Part shown: piece after piece, positions 1-12,283 of the stretch
Numbering within the stretch: position 1 is the first letter of the stretch
How the letters are laid out: every line of letters begins with the position of its first letter
Source: Sphagnum magellanicum
Lineage: Eukaryota; Streptophyta; Sphagnopsida; Sphagnales; Sphagnaceae
Direction of reading: 5' to 3'
Assembly: GCA_021904315.1 (NCBI GenBank)
Contig: CM038919.1
Location: forward strand, 22,237,666-22,301,665
DNA length: 64,000 bases
Translations under genes and position numbers: made by a program
Notes under the pieces: model-generated
What the model was told of the DNA's origin: nothing
Seen by the model: the letters and a program-made list of their open reading frames with translations, nothing else
Databases searched by the model: none

Positions 1-1
1 A

Positions 2-897
2 GGCATCATTCAATCACCACAATTTTCAGCTATGAACTCACAGTATGAGCTGCCAAAGAATGTTGCAATCATTATGCTTCAGGTAACAGAATCATTCCTT
101 CCTGGATAGAATCTCAATGTGGGTGGGTGGTTTCATTCATGTGTTTCAAACTTGGCCTGTTGGTGAAACATAATGTTGTAGCAGCAATTCATGCTCCTGA
201 GAGTAGTTAAAAAGGTTAGAATTGGGCTCCAAAGATGCTTCATGAGCTGGGAGGGTGGTTTTTTTCTGACATCTTAGCTTATATCCCCTGTGTTATGATG
301 ATCTTGGCAATGGGTGGGTGCAGAAGGTATATGACAATGACGATAGCAAAGTTTTTCTTTGCCTGGCCAACATTTTTGAGGTGGAAGAAAATGAGATCTT
401 ATCTAAGAGTGCCAGAGTTGATCTACAGACCCTTTTCTCAAACCAAGAGGTGAGTATAGGCTTTCCAGTTTTCCTGCATCATCTTGTTTCGATTCTCTTC
501 ATGCACATCATCGGAATGTGTCATGCTTGGTGGAATTCCACAATAATCCATTCTGATTATGTTGTCGTCTTCAAGGGACCACCACCACATATGAAGCTGC
601 AAGTTTGAAGTTTTCTTTTGTGTCATTTTTTGTTTGTTTCTTGATTTGATAGATGGAGTTAACTCTGCTAATCAGAAAAAATCTGAAATGATGAAGAAGT
701 TGCAATGGTGCATTGAAGGTGCTGCTGCTGCTGAGAGTAGTGAGAAAAACACTCCTCATGGTGACCTAATGATAAAAACCACTCCTCACGGTGACCCAAT
801 GATAGAAACCACTCCTCACAGAGACCCAATGATCAAAAGTGGTTCTATCGAGACCCAACAATCAGCACCAAACATAGAGTTGTACTTGCACCTATAA
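2..897 (+). CDS. 3' end of an unrecognised spliced gene (partial)
   Basis: Three phase-compatible exons are visible: 2-82 (open from the window edge, ending CTTCAG|GTAACA), 324-449 (acceptor GGTGCAG, donor GAG|GTGAGT) and 676-897 (acceptor TAATCAG, ending at a TAA). The joins are all phase 0. The middle exon reads as a normal acidic protein segment (contains EVEENEILSKSARVDLQTLF). The last exon has KKSEMMKKLQW, a short Ala run, then three degenerate copies of a ten-residue unit like TTPHGDPMIE before the stop. The more obvious acceptor at 651-652 (TTTGATAG) would break the frame, so I chose the one at 674-675; this choice is an inference. I do not recognise the family. The gene converges on the WDR11-like gene, with about 570 bases between the two stops. 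Confidence 0.55.
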
Positions 898-1464
898 AGA
901 TCAAAACATTCTTGACTGAGTTCTGAATTGTGTCAGTCAACATGGGTTTGGCAGTTTTTATCTCTCAGTCCTTCTGTTGAGCCTCCTGTTTGCTGCTACT
1001 TGGACACTTTTTTTAATGTGTGTCAGGTTTTTCGAATCTTGATTGGGCACTGTAATTTTCTGGAATTGCAGTCTCCACACTGCTTTGCTTTGGAATCAAA
1101 ATCACTTTGTAGGTAATAAGAGCTTGGATACAGCAGAATGTTTTGCAAATGATAAAGAAATCTTTTGTTTTGGCACTGGAATTCTGGAATGAGTTATAAT
1201 AAAAACAAAACAAGAATTTCACACGAAGTAACAAATGTGTGAGACATAAATTGCAGCGAAATCATTGTGGAAAAATTACAGCTCTGACTATGAGCTAAAA
1301 CCAATTTTGGAAACCTAAGAAGAAAAAAACTGCAAGAGATCCTCTCCAATGGTATAAGCTGGAACCAAAAACATAGTATCTTCTCCCTTTTCTCTAAGTC
1401 ACAGAAATATCGGTGTAACAACTCCCCAGCCAGCCAAAAAATTTGAAGAGCTAAACTCGAAAAC
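898..1464. other. Intergenic region between two convergent genes
   Basis: No exon is visible on either strand. This should hold the 3' untranslated regions of the two converging genes. An AATAAA-type signal (ATAATAAAAACA, near 1196) may serve the + strand gene. Nothing else is apparent. Confidence 0.4.
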
Positions 1465-3040
1465 TTAATCAACAAAGGCAGTAATGCCTGTACATATGTG
1501 CGCTAAGAGACGTTGGTACTGGCCATAGTATTCACAGACGGCCTGAATCTCCTCTAAGTGTTGTGGAAGCTTACCAGGCAAATCTAGTGTGTTGGCACTG
1601 GCTTTACTGTCAACTATCATTGGGGGACAGTCCTTGACAGCAGCAGCAGCAGCATTCATGGATGCTCGAGCACTCACCTTTGCTTCATGACATGCCAGAA
1701 GAAACATGGCAGCTGTGTCAGGCTGGTTAGCCTTACGTAATATATCCAGAGCTTCCATTAGCGCTCCTGCTGTAACATACAGCATCATTGCCCTGCAGTA
1801 GACACAACGGGATAGAACTCAGTTGGAGTCAGTCAGTCACCACAGCCATCCATTTTTATACACAGGGAGAATGCTTTTGAAATTTTTTGTCAGAAATTGG
1901 ACAGTTTTTCTCTTCATGAAGATGAAGCACTAGAACGAGGGAGAATGTAGAAGATCGTCTACAGCAAACAGGAAATGACCCACCTCCACAAATTGTGCTG
2001 ATTGTGTAGAGCATGTTCAGCCCATCTCTCCAGCACCCTGTCATATTGAAGGCAACAGTACGACATGTGCATAATTAGACCCACAGCAGGAAAGAAAAAT
2101 CTGAAAGTACAATGACCCAATAACTACCATGTGAAGTGGCCAGCACTAACTAGCAAAAACATTCACTACATGGAATCTGCAGTTGTTTGTTTCTCAAACT
2201 TGTTAGTTAGCAAAAATTAGCATTTGGGTGCCTGAGATATAAGAGACTGAAGAACAGACCTTGCATGATCAGAACCTTCCAAATGTGTGGCAGCTAAAGT
2301 GGCAGCATCAATCCAGCACCCCGCATCTTGTAACTGATCAAGTACAAGAAGCACTAATAAGCATTCTTGAGTACATCCTTGAAAACAAGGCGTGGGTTTT
2401 ATTGCGCTGATCTCAAACCAAAGTGCTTTAAAAACATACTATGAACCAAGTATCTATTGTCTTGATCACACTGCAATTCCCTGACTCATTTTCAATCTCA
2501 CTCTTCTACCCACAGATTGGTTGGCATGGCAATGAAACAGCACTAGGGGAAATCGACTTACCTGGGAACAAGCTTCTTGATACCTTCCAACAGCACAGAG
2601 CAGATGAGTGCCAGATAAGGAGTCCTCTGTCCCAACCATATTTGCAGCAACCACCTTAAAAAAACCGACATATATACCCACTCGTAAGCCCTTCCAAGCA
2701 CTGAAACACCCATGTCACAGTCTGACAATAGAACCAAACTGCCTGGGCAATATCACAAAAGCTGCAAAATTCCTAAGCTTCAAAAACCCAAAATTCCCAT
2801 CAAAGATTATTACAGACGACAATGTCATGACCAGATATCATTGCCAATTATCAAAAAGTGGCATTCAGGGAACACTGAAACACTGTCTACTGTCACCTCA
2901 TTTCCACTGGTGCTACAGTTCATGGTTGAAAGGATGCAGGGTTGTATATACCTTGACAGCAAGTTCATGTAAAGCGGGTGATACTGCAGAGGCTAGAGAG
3001 ACAGCACGTAGAGCATCCATGTAGAAAAGGGGGAAAAACC
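1465..3040 (-). CDS. WDR11-like WD-repeat protein, C-terminal exons (5' part not seen)
   Basis: Five exons on the minus strand, in transcript order: 3040-2952, 2654-2562, 2333-2260, 2037-1984 and 1792-1465. All introns are GT-AG and the phases agree: 638 nt, giving 211 complete codons plus stop. The protein contains MDALRAVSLASAV, GTHLLCAVGRYQEACSQ, LQDAGCWIDAATLAATHL, RVLERWAEHALHNQHNLW and ANQPDTAAMFLLAC. I recognise these as the conserved C-terminal helical region of plant WDR11 homologues. In animals WDR11 works with FAM91A1 at the trans-Golgi in tethering AP-1 vesicles; the plant role is less clear. A lineage-specific Ala run sits in the last exon (SMNAAAAAVKDC). The first visible exon starts in phase 1 after a TTGTAG acceptor. 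The remaining roughly 1,000 residues expected for the family are not found upstream, so either a very long repeat-filled intron follows or the gene has been cut by insertions. Confidence 0.85.
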
Positions 3041-3043
3041 CTA

Positions 3044-3448
3044 CAACAACTTTCCAGATAAAGATGACAGGTTGGCATCCGCCTTCAAGAATGCCTCAAA
3101 TTCTTCATTCTTTTGCTTCCAAAGCAAACTCCAGGACTCTGCAAAGTTGGCCACAAATTTAGTCTCTCCTTGCCAATTTTGTGGTGATACATAGACACTA
3201 GAAGAAAAATTGTCATTTGCAACCAATTGTTTGCGACTATAATAATTGCAAACGACATATTATAGTCATAAAAAACTGACATTTGTGCCTATTATAGTTG
3301 CAAATGTAGTTTTAATTACAAACAATTGATTGTAAACAACATGTTTTTCTTCTAGTGAAAATGCCTTTTCAGCATCCCTATAACCCATTGGGAAAGCTTG
3401 TTCCATCTTCATCACATCGATCTTCAAAGTGGGGTGAATGATGGGCAT
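3044..3448 (-). pseudogene. Fragment of an unknown reading frame split by a MITE
   Basis: Two minus-strand pieces read as one protein. The upstream piece (3448 down to about 3358) contains MEQAFPMGYRDAEKAF. The downstream piece (3195 down to 3044) contains YVSPQNWQGE and FAESWSLLWKQKNEEFEAFL. They are separated by the 162-bp MITE at 3196-3357. Removing the MITE and one 3-bp target duplication joins them in frame at AEKAFYVSPQNW. I recall similar hypothetical proteins from plant genomes but cannot name a function; it may belong to a transposon or a gene family. It lies just upstream of the last visible WDR11 exon, probably within its intron. Confidence 0.5.
3196..3357. mobile_element. CACTA-type MITE, 162 bp
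   Basis: Both ends carry the inverted repeat CACTAGAAGAAAAA; the right end reads TTTTTCTTCTAGTG on the plus strand. Subterminal TTGCAAC motifs occur on both sides. The flanks are AGA and AAA, a 3-bp target duplication with one change. CACTA ends plus a 3-bp duplication are the hallmarks of the CACTA (En/Spm) superfamily. It has no coding capacity and shares its ends with the larger elements in this window. Confidence 0.8.
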
Positions 3449-3510
3449 TAACAGCCATCCAACAAAGTGAGATGTTCATTCTGGCCTTCCTCTTTTGATG
3501 GATTTTGAAT

Positions 3511-6285
3511 TTGTCCAACACCTCCATGGTATTGAACTTATTTATCCTCCCAACAAGCTCCCCAATTCCCTACAATCCATTACAATGAATTTGATTCTTC
3601 GAAAACAACACGCCCAGAAAAAAGCTTCAAAGGGTTTGAATATTACTTGAAGAAAACTATATGAAAACGAACATATTGATGTTCATTCTCAGAGTCCACT
3701 GCAAGCCATTATTAATCAACTAGGATGAAAGATTGAACTAGAGACAAATATTTCGCTGTGGTGCAATAACATATGTTCTATATTTGTTACTAACTGTAGC
3801 AAATACATCACTAAGACATTAGAGAAGAACTACTCTAAAATTATAGAAATCTATTCACTTGCTATGGTCGGCATTGACCATAACCAAAGAAAGCGTTCAA
3901 GGAAGCATGAATATAAGTGTTCAAAGACTACTTCTACAAGAATTTTGATATGGTTGGCATTGACCATAGCCAAAGAGAGCCTTTAGGTAATCATGAACAT
4001 AAACATTCATAAATTGCTTCTAAAAGAAATTGGATATGGTCAACACCACTAGAAAAAAAGTCTCAATTTGCGACTGGAATTTGCAACTAAACATAAATTA
4101 CAATCAATATATACAACTAAAATTCCATTAGTTGCATAAATGAAGTTGTATGCAACATCTAGTCACAAATGATGACTTAACATGATGTCATCACATTCCA
4201 CATGGATGATGTATATGGTCAACATATACACTTTCATCCATTGACCATTCATATAAAGTTTATAACTACTCACCATTATTTGCAACTATATTATAACCCA
4301 TTACAAATTGCCATGTGGCAACATAATAATAATTTTTTAAATTACGTTTTTGCATATTGGATCTTCATCATCTATTTTGGATGGTGTTAGATCATGCCAT
4401 GTGGCACAATAAAAATTTGCCATGTAGCATGTTAATTGAATTTTGACCAAAATACATTTAAATCAATATTTAAGTAGGTATGTATGTAAGAAGGTAAATA
4501 GGTAGGAAAAAAGGTAGGTAGGACTAAGTAGGTAGGTGGGTTAGGAAGTAGATATGTAAATATTTTAATTTTATTTTAGGTTTAGCCTTTAAGGTTAAGC
4601 CTCTTTCATTAGCTCATCCCAAACTACACATGTTTTAAATATAAAAATGTAAAGCAAAACACCTTCATCATATACTTTTACAAGATGGAAATGGAAGACA
4701 AAACATATGGGATAAATCTTTTAGTTGCAATTTAGTTTGCCACTAAATTGAAACTAAGTTGTAACTAAAAACTTATCCCATATCCTTTGTTTTGTCTTTC
4801 AAGTTTATAAACTATATATCTAACATGTAATTTATTAACTAACTAACTAATTAAAACTATTTGATTAACTAAACCTTATGTAATTGCTTACCCACTTACT
4901 AACCTAACTACTATTTATTACCACATACTAATTAGGTAGTAACTAGCATTAGCATAAACTATTTAAATTATTGTAAATAAATATTAAATAATAGTAAATG
5001 TATTTAATAAATAAATTATATTTTATTCATAACAATAATAATAATGAATTAATTTAATTATTAATTATTATCAGTAAAAATGAAATAATTTAATAATGTA
5101 ATAATTAAAATTAATAAATAATTAGTTCATTTTTAATAATAGTAAATTATTTTTATTAATTAAAGGATAAATTATTAATAAACTAATAAATATTATATGG
5201 TAACAGAATAGTTTATTAATAATTAACTAGCCTTTATTTATTTATTTATATTAAATTATTATTAATTATCTAGCAAAAATGTATTATTAATTAGTTAACT
5301 AACTAATACTAGCACAAAATAGTTAAATTATTGAATAATAATTAATTTTAGTGATTAATAAATTTAGTAAGTAATTTAATCTAATTATTAATTATTACTA
5401 TGAACTAACAAATGAACTTGTAATTAGTAGTAACTATTATTTATATTAAATATAATAGGTAGTTTTACCCACTTAACTATTTAACTATTTGCTTAGCCTA
5501 CATAATCACAATATATGCAAAATCTATATTTAATATGCCCTAAATAGAATGTAATTAAATTCTTGATTATATAAATATACGCTAATATATTCTAAATGTT
5601 TTAAATATATATCAAAACTATATGTACATCACATAAAAGTTACCAAGTTGCAATTATTTCTATAACTAATTGGACATAGAGGCCCTTTCTTGGATGAAAA
5701 GCCTAAAATTTTAATCATCATAGAAGGATGTAAAACTTAATAGTCACAAAAAAATAATAGATTGAAATGCATGGTGATTAGTTGTAAAATGCTAAAACAT
5801 AGTTACAAATGACACTTAGTTGCATATAATTGCAAATTGAATAGTTGCATAATACAAGATTTCTTCTAGTGCGCTAACCATAACCACATAGAGGCTTCAT
5901 GCAAGCTTGATGATAATTGTTCATGGACTACTTCTTCAACAAATTGGCTATGGTCGACATCGACCATAATGAAGATAATAAACCTTGTAAGGAAAAATCT
6001 ATGACATCTATCAAAAAGCACAATGAAACACCCAATTCTAACCAATTGCTAAATTATTCATAATAACATAACTATGATCAGTGCTGACTACTACTAAAAT
6101 TAGACATCACTATAAATATTTACTCATAGATCAAACCTAAGGTCAATGCTGACCATTAGCAACCATGTAAATTATGCTTGGTGACATCCATATGAAAGTT
6201 TGATTTAAAATTTCAAGCATACAGATTGAACTTATGATTGTTGCCGACCATAACTTACATCGATCCTATATATCATTCACATACT
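3511..6285 (+). repeat. 2.8-kb dispersed repeat, copy 1 (with nested CACTA-like element)
   Basis: This stretch recurs in the same orientation at 25780-28680. Both copies start at AACACCTCCATGG and end near CCTATATATC. The outer parts are degenerate tandem units of about 85-90 bp, each with a palindromic core like ATGGTCGGCATTGACCAT (seen near 3864, 3954, 5949, 6070 and 6133). The middle is a CACTA-like element (4047-5871) inserted in one of those cores. No coding capacity is evident. Confidence 0.85.
4047..5871. mobile_element. Non-autonomous CACTA-like element, copy 1
   Basis: The left end is CACTAGAAAAAAAG and the right end is TTTCTTCTAGTG. The flanks are CAC (4044-4046) and CGC (5872-5874). 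Order of internal parts: subterminal TTGCAACTA motifs, a pair of degenerate G-box palindromes (CCATGTGG at 4397 and a decayed partner at 4420), a TAGG-rich tract (4475-4550), a stem-loop built on CATATGGGATAAA and its inverse (4700-4795), then a long AT-rich tract. There is no transposase frame, so it must be mobilised in trans. Confidence 0.7.
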
Positions 6286-9107
6286 CTCAAAAAAATAATG
6301 AAGATGTCTACCATTAATTTATTCTTGAATAGAAAGTAAAAGCAAGGTTATGTTATATTTTCCCTATAATTAAACCAATGTTAATCAAACCTTACAACAA
6401 AACCACATGGCTTTGCACAAGGTGTTACATTCACAATTGAACATAATCTATTATGGAGTATTTAACACCTTTCTACATGATTCACAAACTGAACAAAATG
6501 CACAACAAGATCCCACTATTACAATTCATGGTTTTTTAAGAAGTTTAAATTTACTAGCTTGTCATTTTGACTAAAGGTGAAGGGTTGGAATGAAACATGT
6601 ATTTGTTAATTGATTAACTTGATTAGAGTGGTTCATTTGACTAAACACACATAGTCAAGTTGTACAACCTTAGTCAAAATGGCCAATGATCTTTAATAAA
6701 AATGACCAATGGTCTTTAGTCAAATTAAACATTTAGTTAAGATGGCAAATGATCTTTAGTAAAATGCAACATGGTTTATTACCTTATGAATTTACCTCCT
6801 ATTTACTCATCCACCTATCTACTTAGTTAATTATTTTCCTACCTATTACCCACCCACCCATCTACCTTTTATTTACCTACCTACCTACCTATACCTTTTC
6901 ACCTACCTACTTACTTACCTACCCACCTACCATCATATTATTTATTTCCTTATTCACCCACTTACTTATTTGATTTTAGCCATTAAATGTAACCATTATG
7001 TTTAGCCACTAGATTTAACCATAAGGTTACCCAAATTTTAACCATTAAATATAGCCATTAGGTATGGCCTAGGTTTATCCAATATGTTTAACCACTAAAG
7101 TTACCCATTAAGTTTAACTTAGGTTTAACCATTATGTTTAACCATTATATTTAACCTGAATTAAACACAATGTTTAACCAAGGTTTAGTCATTATGTTTA
7201 GCCATTAGATTTTGCCATAAGGTTTAGCCTAGTTTTAGCCATGAAATATGTTTAACCATTAAGTTTATCGATTAAGTTTAACCATTATGTTTAGTTATGA
7301 AATTTAGCCATTAAGTTTATCAATTAGGTTTAACCACTATGTTTAGCCTTAATTTTATCGTTAAATTTAATCAAAGTTTAACCAATATGTTCAGCCATTA
7401 GTTTAAGTTGTTGAATTTAGCCACAAGGTTTAGCCATTGGGTTTGAATTTTTTAAGGAATACTAAAATATTGTCACGTTGTCATCTTTTTTGTACTTTTT
7501 TGCATAGTCCTATTTGACCATTTAAAAACACAAAATGGATGAGATTGATGGAATTTAAAATTGTAATGGTTTAACATATAATACTTATAAATAATATGAC
7601 ACATTTTGACTCATTTATATTAATGGGGATCAAAATATAGGACAAAAAAGGACTCCATCAAGGACTAAATCCTCTTTGTCCTCAATGGTACACCTTAAAG
7701 AATTTAGACCCCATTAGTTTAAGTCATTAAATTTAACCACTACCTAGCAAAACAAGGAAAACCACATGGGGTGAAAAAAGACAAGCGTGAACAAAACTCA
7801 TTAAAGGTGTATTTAACATCTCCCTACGAAATCAACAACCTTTGCATATGGCAATCCTAAGCTTACCTTTAAATGGCCATGTCCTTTTACTTGCAATTGG
7901 TTTTGGCATCTTTATTGTTTTAAAAAAAATTAGTGTGATATAGATTATCATTTGCTTACACCAATTTTGGTTTTGTAGATTCCAAGTGTAATGTGAATAA
8001 AAAATGTGGGAACACTAGTCGCACTTCGAAAGGGGCCTTGGTTGAACATGTTACCATGTGATGGAACAATACCTTTCCTTACTATACATGACATATTCCT
8101 AGGTGGATCAAGCTTTAATAACCTTGTTTTAATTTTCACTACTAATATTAAAACTTAAATTTTTAAAAAAAATGATTTTAGATGTTTTTAGTCACTAGAA
8201 GTGAAGAAAAAATTGCCAAATTCATATATGCAATTTTGATTATGTTACTAAACATATAGAACAATGATTAAAGACTTGTATTTTATTATGGTTTTTTGTT
8301 GGATTGAAAAACTTTCCTAGGGATAACCAATTTTTTAACCTCTCCAATGAATGATTGCCATTTTAGCTACCCAAAAAAATTCTTAAAAAAACATTAAGCC
8401 TTAAGGTCAAAGCAAGATAAATTGTAACCCAAATTCACCTTGTCTACTTGCAATGCAATCAATTGAAAGTAGCATGAAAACTCATCATAAAAATAATTCT
8501 ACATTGAATGTTTTGATTTGAATAACCAAAAACAAGATAGTTCTTCATTATTTTGCATTCAATTTCAATTTCCAACTTACTATAATATGTATTTTACTTA
8601 CTTGTTTCAAATGCAATTAGTTTTGGAGTGTGGGTTGATGTAAAATACATGTAAAATAAGGAGAAAGTAGGTGCCAAAAAATAGAAATTTGATTTTTTAA
8701 AATCTTAAGGTTAAAAATATAATGATATTTACATCCTAACTTAATAAACACATATTCAATTCAATATTATGTGTTTAAAGTACCCACAAATCCAAATTTT
8801 TCCTCTTTTCAAATGAATATACTTTTGATGTATTTTTTTTAAAAAAAACATTTTGTAAGTAGCTTCTCATAAGTTCAATAGAAATCCATGATGATTTTAA
8901 AACTATACTTCCATTCATTTTGATTTTCTATGCATAACATGCATAAAGTGATAAACAAATATTTTTGTGTTCATTTTACCTTGTTTCCACCCCTCGTTAG
9001 GCTAATTCCATAGTATGTGGTGTACATAAACAAAGTCCAAATGTAGGTTTCTAATTAAAATCACTATTAAATGGTGTTGAAAATAACTAGCCCCAATATT
9101 CCGAAGG
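6286..9107. other. Gene-free repeats: CCTA-rich tract and GTTTAACCATTA tandem
   Basis: No gene is seen. About 6785-6965 is rich in CCTA and CCCA repeats (such as CTACCTACCTACCTA). About 6970-7445 is a degenerate short tandem of units like GTTTAACCATTAGGTTTAGC. From 7446 to 9107 I see only AT-rich sequence with short open frames that lack coding character. Confidence 0.5.
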
Positions 9108-9395
9108 AACAATAAAGATAAGGTTAGAAAATGAAGGTCACAAAATAAGGATTTGTACAAAGTACTACACTTTTATTCGACCGTGCCTTTATGTAAGGCT
9201 AGAAAATGAAGGTCACACAATAAGGATTTGTACAAAGTACTACACCTTTATTCCACCATTCCTATATGCAAAGGCAAAAAAATGAAGGGTCACAAAATAA
9301 GGATTTGTACAAAGTAATACACCTTTATTACATCATGCCTTTATGCAAGGCTAGAAAATGAGGGTCACAAAATAAGGATTTGTACAAAGTACTAT
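9108..9395 (+). repeat. Minisatellite, 75-76 bp unit, about 4 copies
   Basis: Units containing GGTCACAAAATAAGGATT start at 9135, 9210, 9286 and 9362, a spacing of 75-76 bp. Each unit also has TTGTACAAAGTACTACAC and a CCATGCC segment. Single or partial units recur near 10187-10275, 10395-10480 and 36406-36480. No coding potential is obvious. Confidence 0.8.
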
Positions 9396-10355
9396 AGGGC
9401 AAACTTATCTTTGGGTGGTACCATTAGGAACATCACACCCCAAAATTTTGAGGCCCATCCAATTTCAGAACAACATAGGACTCATATAAAGAAAGTTTTT
9501 TACTTCAAATTATTTATCAAAAGGTTACATAAGACATGTAGAATTCAAAACTCTAATTAAATTTACAAAAAAAATGTGTTTTGATGTGGAAAATGAATGC
9601 ACAAGGAAAAAGTTTTAGGAATGTCACACAAGGAATTGTCTTGATCGGGAACATAAAAGAGTTTATTTTTTGGGAATTTTACTCGGGTGTTAATTTTTAA
9701 GAATACTTCAAATGCCGACCTATTTTATGTTTTTTTTAGATAATTGGTTGAATCAATTTTCCTTTAGTTATGAATTTTTAAAATCAAGATTGTGAAGTCC
9801 TAAAGGGCCATTGATGTCAAGAACACAAATGATAAATATATTCATCTTTTGTTATTTTAATGACTAGTTTGGATCATTCCCTTGTGCATGTACTAAATAA
9901 ACAAGAAAAAATATCTAATGTGTAAATGTAAAAGCACCTAAAAGAAAAAAAATCTTGAATGGGTTAGGAATGGTTCATGAATCAATATGTTAATGTATAT
10001 TATAGGTTTTTGGGTGCTCACTATTTTTCATGAGTGTGTGCATAGGTGGGGAAAACAAAGTTTACATAGTCCAATCAAATAAACCAATGTATAAGTAGAT
10101 GAAATTTCATTTCTTAAATTGGGTCCAACTTTCTAGTGATTTTGGCAAGGTGGTTCCTAGTGTACCACCCAAGGATAAGTTTGTTGTACACCTTTATTCC
10201 ATCATGCCTTATGCAAGGCTAAAAATGAGGGTCACAAATGAGGGTCAAAGTACTACACCTTTATTCCACCATGTTTTTCAACAAGGATTTAAAATTTACT
10301 TGGGTCTAGTGTGTTTTTTAAGGAGTCTTGAAAGTGGCCTAAATGGCAACTATGT
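9396..10355. other. Gene-free AT-rich stretch
   Basis: No gene is supported. A short open frame (10099-10362, plus strand) overlaps a stray copy of the 76-bp repeat and does not look coding. Confidence 0.4.
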
Positions 10356-12283
10356 GTTTTGACTAACAAGTTTTAATGTTCCAAAGGAACAATGAAAATC
10401 AGAAGGCTAGAAAATGCAAGTCACAAAATAAGGATTTGTACAAAGTATTACACTTTTATTCCACCATGCCTCTTGGCAAGGAGTATGTAATTACCAAGAT
10501 CCAATGTTTTTTTAAAGGAGTTTTCATGAAAGTGGCGTAAGTGGCAATTGTGTGCTTTAGCTAGCAACCAAGGTTTTTTGAAGGATTTTGTGATGTCGCA
10601 AAATTGACGTGATCATGCAAAAAATAATTTAGCCAAATTGGCTACATATTAGATATGAAAGTAGGAAAAAATAAAATCATTCTATATTCTTGGCTACCTA
10701 TTGGAACTTATCATAAAAATCTAGCAATTAAAAAAAATTATCTTGAAAATTTGGTGAAATTGGGCCTTTTTTGCATGGAAAATCCTATGTGTAGGTTGAA
10801 ATCCTATTTTTCAAGTCGAAATTTGGTGAAATTTCACCAATAAAAAAACCTACTAGTATCAACTTAAGTGGTTATAACCACATGCCAACCATGTTTTGAC
10901 TAATTATATAGAAAAAAATAGAAATAACACGTAACTATTTTCCACCTTTGGGTTGTGTTGTATTTGGTTATTACAAGTTGCATTATGTGTATGAATAATG
11001 GTTATTCAATTTTGACAAAGTCTAAATTTAAATTCTAAAAACAAAATTTGGAACCTTTTAGTAAATTTTGGAAAATTGGAATGACAAAACTTGGTGAAAG
11101 AACTTTTGACTAGTAGCTTGAACTACTTGAATTATAAGTTAAAACTTGGATTGCATATAACTTTAAATCAAAAACATTTTTTTAAAGTCGATAAAGCTTG
11201 ACAAAAATTGGAATAAAAAAAACCAATTTAATAATCATGTGAAAAAACTAAACCTTTATTTTAGCCCAAACATTACACCCAATGGCAACACATGACCTTA
11301 ATCTAAAAACCTTACATTTGTTTTCGAGATACAATGAAAATCAAATGGGAAGGAAACATAAATTTATTGAAAGTTCAAACTAGTTGACATTATGGAAACT
11401 ACAAATTCTTTGCCAAAAGATATCAACTACACATGAGTTGTCAAATGTGAGTTGTCAAATCATTTATTTTCAACCTTGAACGTGAGTTTTCAAATCACCT
11501 ATTTTCAACCTTAACATTTATGAAGACAAGATTGTAAAATCATTTTTGTGAGCATTTGGATTTGGTGATTCCTATTCATGGATGATATAATCCATCAATT
11601 ATTGGTTGGAAATTTTTCTTGCCCAATGACTTGGGTAATTTATCATTGACAATTACTTCCAAGTTTTTTTTATTACAAGATATTTATACAAATATTTCAA
11701 AGTATAGATGGTGCTAGGTCTTCTTACATCTTCCTTCCAATTATGTGTCAACAATTACAAATCCATCACTCAGTGCATTCGAGCATGCAACCCACATTGA
11801 GCCCACAATTGGATCAAATTGCATGGATTTGAACTCACCTTTGGGGTAATTTTGTTTACATATGTAGAAGTTCAATGACATTGATTGGGCAAACATGTCA
11901 ACTTGCAATCTTGTTGAGATTGTGCATAACATCTAGTTGTAGTAGTTAGGAAAACATAGCACCTCCTTGTACACATTGACATTCGAGGACTATGTTTAGG
12001 CTTTTAAATAATCCACATTATACCAACAATACTTGTAAGGTGATCCATTTGATCATGGTCTTGACATAAATTGAAGAGCGCCCACATGTTGGGGAATCCT
12101 ATAAAACTTATGGTAACTATTGCAAATTATGTTTATAGGTAAATTTTCATGACCATTAGAAGAAAAATTCAAATTTATGACTAGGATTGCTTTTTAGTCA
12201 TAAGCAACATTTTACAACTAAAAATCTTTAAATCGCTTAAAACTAATCACAAGTGCAAATTAGTCACAAATTTGATGACATCA
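10356..12283 (+). repeat. 1.93-kb duplicated block, copy 1
   Basis: It is nearly collinear with 36351-38279, in the same orientation, from GTTTTGACTAACAAG to TTTGATGACATCA. Its right edge lies about 130 bp inside a CACTA-like element that begins at 12154 here and 38150 in copy 2. A minus-strand frame of possible transposon origin (11932 down to 11741, with VDMFAQSMSLNF and MWVACSNAL) is longer in copy 2. Here a TGG codon has become TAG just upstream of that frame. Confidence 0.85.

Noticed and set aside
2608-3024. Plus-strand 138-residue frame over the WDR11 exons
   Set aside because: The minus strand has five phased exons with a recognised protein; this is a shadow.
9108-9395. CRISPR-like regular repeats
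   Set aside because: Units are direct tandem copies without distinct spacers, in a plant nuclear setting.
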